IMG/VR virus record: IMGVR_UViG_3300047548_000327
Span: 1 to 21,559 of that record
DNA from: a virus
Reading direction: 5' to 3' (one strand)
Length of the DNA: 21,559 nucleotides
Translations under genes and position numbers: made by a program
Notes under the pieces: generated by a model
Database searches by the model: none
Told to the model about the DNA's origin: nothing
The model's input: only the letters and a program-made list of their open reading frames with translations
In this document: positions 20,126 through 21,559 of the stretch, piece after piece
Position numbering within the stretch: the stretch's first letter is position 1
Layout of the letters: every line of letters begins with the position of its first letter

Positions 20126-20331
20126 TGGATATTCCACGACAGTATCCCGGCTTGAAGAAGGCTAGGCTCATCATGGCACAGCTACGGGTGCAGGGTGTCG
20201 AGTTCCCGCTGTACTACGCAGCAGATAGTATTGAGCCAGTGCCGTTTTGGGCATTGAAAGCGAGTAAGCTGCGCTACTGGTGGCCGACATTCGTTGACCA
20301 CTTGGACATCCATGGTGGAACTAGCAAGTGA
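20125..20331 (+). CDS. Small early protein, family C copy 1 (68 aa)
   Basis: ATG 20125 shares a base with the previous stop (TGATG); the GTG three bases upstream is possible but less likely. MDIPRQYPGLKKARLIMAQL then RVQGVEFPLYYAADSIEPVP are followed by a Trp-rich stretch LRYWWPTFVDHLDIHGG. It resembles the next gene in size and in the pattern (L)(R/K)..A.LRV.G...P.Y.AD...P. No known domain. Its end overlaps the next start as GTGA. Confidence 0.6.
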   Translation: MDIPRQYPGLKKARLIMAQLRVQGVEFPLYYAADSIEPVPFWALKASKLRYWWPTFVDHLDIHGGTSK

Positions 20332-20552
20332 AGTACAGCAAACGCAATGTGACAACGCTACTCGCCAAGCTGCGCGTGATGGGGCTGGATGAGCCGGGTT
20401 ATTGGGCTGATGCGTCCAAGCCTAACACGTTTACTGTCGCCGCTATGCGATGGAAACCCTACTCTGAAATGGAGGAACACGAGCAGAAAGCAAACTGGCA
20501 GCAATTCCAACAAGACGTGAACAGACTAACCAACAAGGCTAATGCGAAATGA
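20328..20552 (+). CDS. Small early protein, family C copy 2 with GTG start (74 aa)
   Basis: GTG 20328 is the only start that fits the four-base GTGA overlap with the previous stop. The protein reads MKYSKRNVTTLLAKLRVMGL with DEPGYWADASKPNTFTVAAM and a charged C-terminus (EEHEQKANWQQFQQDVNRLT). The first 40 residues mirror the preceding gene (A.LRV.G...P.Y.AD...P), suggesting an old duplication. Function unknown. Confidence 0.6.
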   Translation: MKYSKRNVTTLLAKLRVMGLDEPGYWADASKPNTFTVAAMRWKPYSEMEEHEQKANWQQFQQDVNRLTNKANAK

Positions 20553-20953
20553 CACAGATGGATATGTTCGACAAGGAACTGCACCCCATGCAGCGGGCAA
20601 TGGTGGACCGCATCGTTGCGGCGCTCCAGAACATGGGATGCCAGTATAGCATCCTGCTGCCGGGCAGCATGGAACTGCTCAGCAACGTGCCGGATGAGCC
20701 GGAACCGGAGCGTAAGAGCAAGCGGGCACCGCTGAAGCATCCTCGCGGTGCGGTGCGCAACTACTACAAGCCCCTGCTGGAGAACGTGAAGCCCGGTGAT
20801 GTGGTGTGCATTCCGTTCGACCGATTTGACCGGAACGATTTGCAGTCTAACATCGCATCGTATCTCACCAACGAGTGGGGTGCGAAGACCTACCAGACCC
20901 GCATTGATGATGAAAACAAGTGTGTGGAAGTGTTCCGCACGGGAGGTATCTGA
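20549..20953 (+). CDS. Hypothetical phage protein (134 aa)
   Basis: The N-terminus is MTQMDMFDKELHPMQRAMVD. A basic linker (PERKSKRAPLKHPRGAVRNY) separates two parts, and the C-terminal half reads VKPGDVVCIPFDRFDRNDLQ and NIASYLTNEWGAKTYQTRID with EVFRTGGI. That C-terminal layout, 'l..GdvV.ip.......lqs.i.....k.wG..tyqTr......veV.Rtg', is a compact alpha/beta domain I recall from other phage and plasmid proteins of unknown function. It overlaps the previous gene by ATGA and ends one base before the metallopeptidase start. Confidence 0.65.
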   Translation: MTQMDMFDKELHPMQRAMVDRIVAALQNMGCQYSILLPGSMELLSNVPDEPEPERKSKRAPLKHPRGAVRNYYKPLLENVKPGDVVCIPFDRFDRNDLQSNIASYLTNEWGAKTYQTRIDDENKCVEVFRTGGI

Positions 20954-20954
20954 T

Positions 20955-21559
20955 ATGAAGCACAACCATCTTCCGCTCGAAAAGCGTCTCGCAAAAGCGA
21001 GGACGGCGCTCGTCCTTGAGCAACCCTTCATTGGCACACTGGCGCTGAACCTCGAATTGCGGGTGAGCGACCGCTTTCCCACTGCTGCCACCAATGGCAA
21101 GTGGATCGAGTTCAACCCCAAGTTCTGCGAGGAACTGGATGACGAACAGCTTAAGTTCCTCATGGCCCATGAGGTGTTCCATCCCATGTTTGAGCACAAC
21201 TACCGTGTGAGGGGGCGCAACCCCAAGAAGTGGAACATGGCTGGTGATTACGTCATCAACCAAATCCTCACCGATGAGAAGATCGGTAAATTTATTCCCG
21301 GTGGTCTGCTCAACAAGGCGACCTACGACGCTGGCAAGGGAACCACGGACGGTATCTACGACATCCTGCCCGAGCCTGACGGTAACGGCGGTAATCAGGG
21401 TGGTGGCGCTGGTGGCAACAGCGGCAACGGTAACAACCCCATTCCCGGCACTGGCGATGACGTGGTGGAAGCTGACGGTTCTCCTGCCGAGGTGGCGCAG
21501 GAACAGGCTGAGATGCGTGTTCGTGTGGCTCAGGCTGCGCAAGCTGCCAAGATGATGGG
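20955..21559 (+). CDS. VWA-like putative metallopeptidase (DUF2201 type), C-terminus cut off by window edge
   Basis: The frame opens at ATG 20955 after GGGAGG and stays open for 201 codons to the right edge. MKHNHLPLEKRLAKARTALV leads to a zinc-peptidase motif FLMAHEVFHPMFEHNYR with His72, Glu73 and His76. Then WNMAGDYVINQIL (Asp98 a possible third ligand) and GGLLNKATYDAGKGTTDGIY follow, with a Gly/Asn-rich linker (about residues 142-165). Family members carry a C-terminal VWA-like domain, here beyond the window. With the MoxR ATPase and the DUF3150-like gene this makes a complete three-part module seen in other phages and bacteria, thought to mature or remodel a protein target. Confidence 0.85.
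   Translation, partial: MKHNHLPLEKRLAKARTALVLEQPFIGTLALNLELRVSDRFPTAATNGKWIEFNPKFCEELDDEQLKFLMAHEVFHPMFEHNYRVRGRNPKKWNMAGDYVINQILTDEKIGKFIPGGLLNKATYDAGKGTTDGIYDILPEPDGNGGNQGGGAGGNSGNGNNPIPGTGDDVVEADGSPAEVAQEQAEMRVRVAQAAQAAKMM

Noticed and set aside
19310-20137. Minus-strand frame (275 codons) over the DUF3150-like gene
   Set aside because: Opposite strand is clearly the gene (motifs, AGGAG, operon). The frame has no motif and no start context.

Overview
The window is a segment of a tailed-phage genome (class Caudoviricetes) or a prophage of that type. It carries a T7-lysozyme-type amidase, a large terminase, a portal protein and a long tail/fibre cluster. I see no host housekeeping, rRNA or tRNA genes. 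Sigma70-like promoters and Shine-Dalgarno sites, the moderate-to-high GC of the genes and the protein families suggest a Gram-negative, probably proteobacterial, host. The portal and lysozyme types point to a podovirus-like virion, but neither host nor taxon can be fixed from sequence alone.

Layout. Two divergent transcription units share a control region at about 14,200-14,640. The leftward unit (14,198 down to 1, minus strand) is the virion/lysis operon. In transcription order it holds a small-terminase candidate, two small proteins, TerL, a strong terminator, then a run of tightly overlapping tail/fibre genes (10,882-2,507), the lysis cassette (membrane coiled-coil protein, amidase, holin-like protein, 82-aa membrane protein) and the portal, which runs off the left edge. 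Nearly every junction is an ATGA, TGATG or TAATG overlap, so translation is probably coupled. The rightward unit (14,638 to 21,559, plus strand) looks like an early region. It has small membrane and zinc-finger proteins, a MoxR-type AAA ATPase, two duplicated small-gene families, a DUF3150-like protein and a VWA-like HExxH metallopeptidase that runs off the right edge. A gene-free AT-rich stretch (about 15,330-16,208) with a dozen CTTTACAC/GTGTAAAG-type sites splits this unit and looks like an origin or operator array.

The most unusual element is inside terL. The large terminase ORF (752 codons) contains a 289-residue intein placed exactly inside the Walker A P-loop (GPVG | SGKS). The middle of the intein coding sequence is read on both strands. 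The opposite strand encodes a 232-aa HNH homing endonuclease (12,494-13,192) with its own well-spaced Shine-Dalgarno and a TTGACG-N17-TAAGAT promoter, both lying within the DNA that codes for the C-terminal splicing domain. The splicing protein and its probable mobility enzyme are therefore separate proteins written antisense to each other in the same DNA, not one fused polypeptide.

Other points of interest are a tail-fibre gene split by a -1 frameshift exactly at a CCCGGGC slippery heptamer (10,299-10,305), a paired 40-bp direct repeat containing leftward -10-like boxes upstream of the terminase genes, and an A-B-A'-B' duplication of a two-gene cassette in the early region. Several real genes are shorter than 60 codons or lack an end inside the window (58-, 59-, 54-, 57-, 33-, 55-, 31-, 59- and 59-aa genes; portal; metallopeptidase), and these are annotated here from direct translation.
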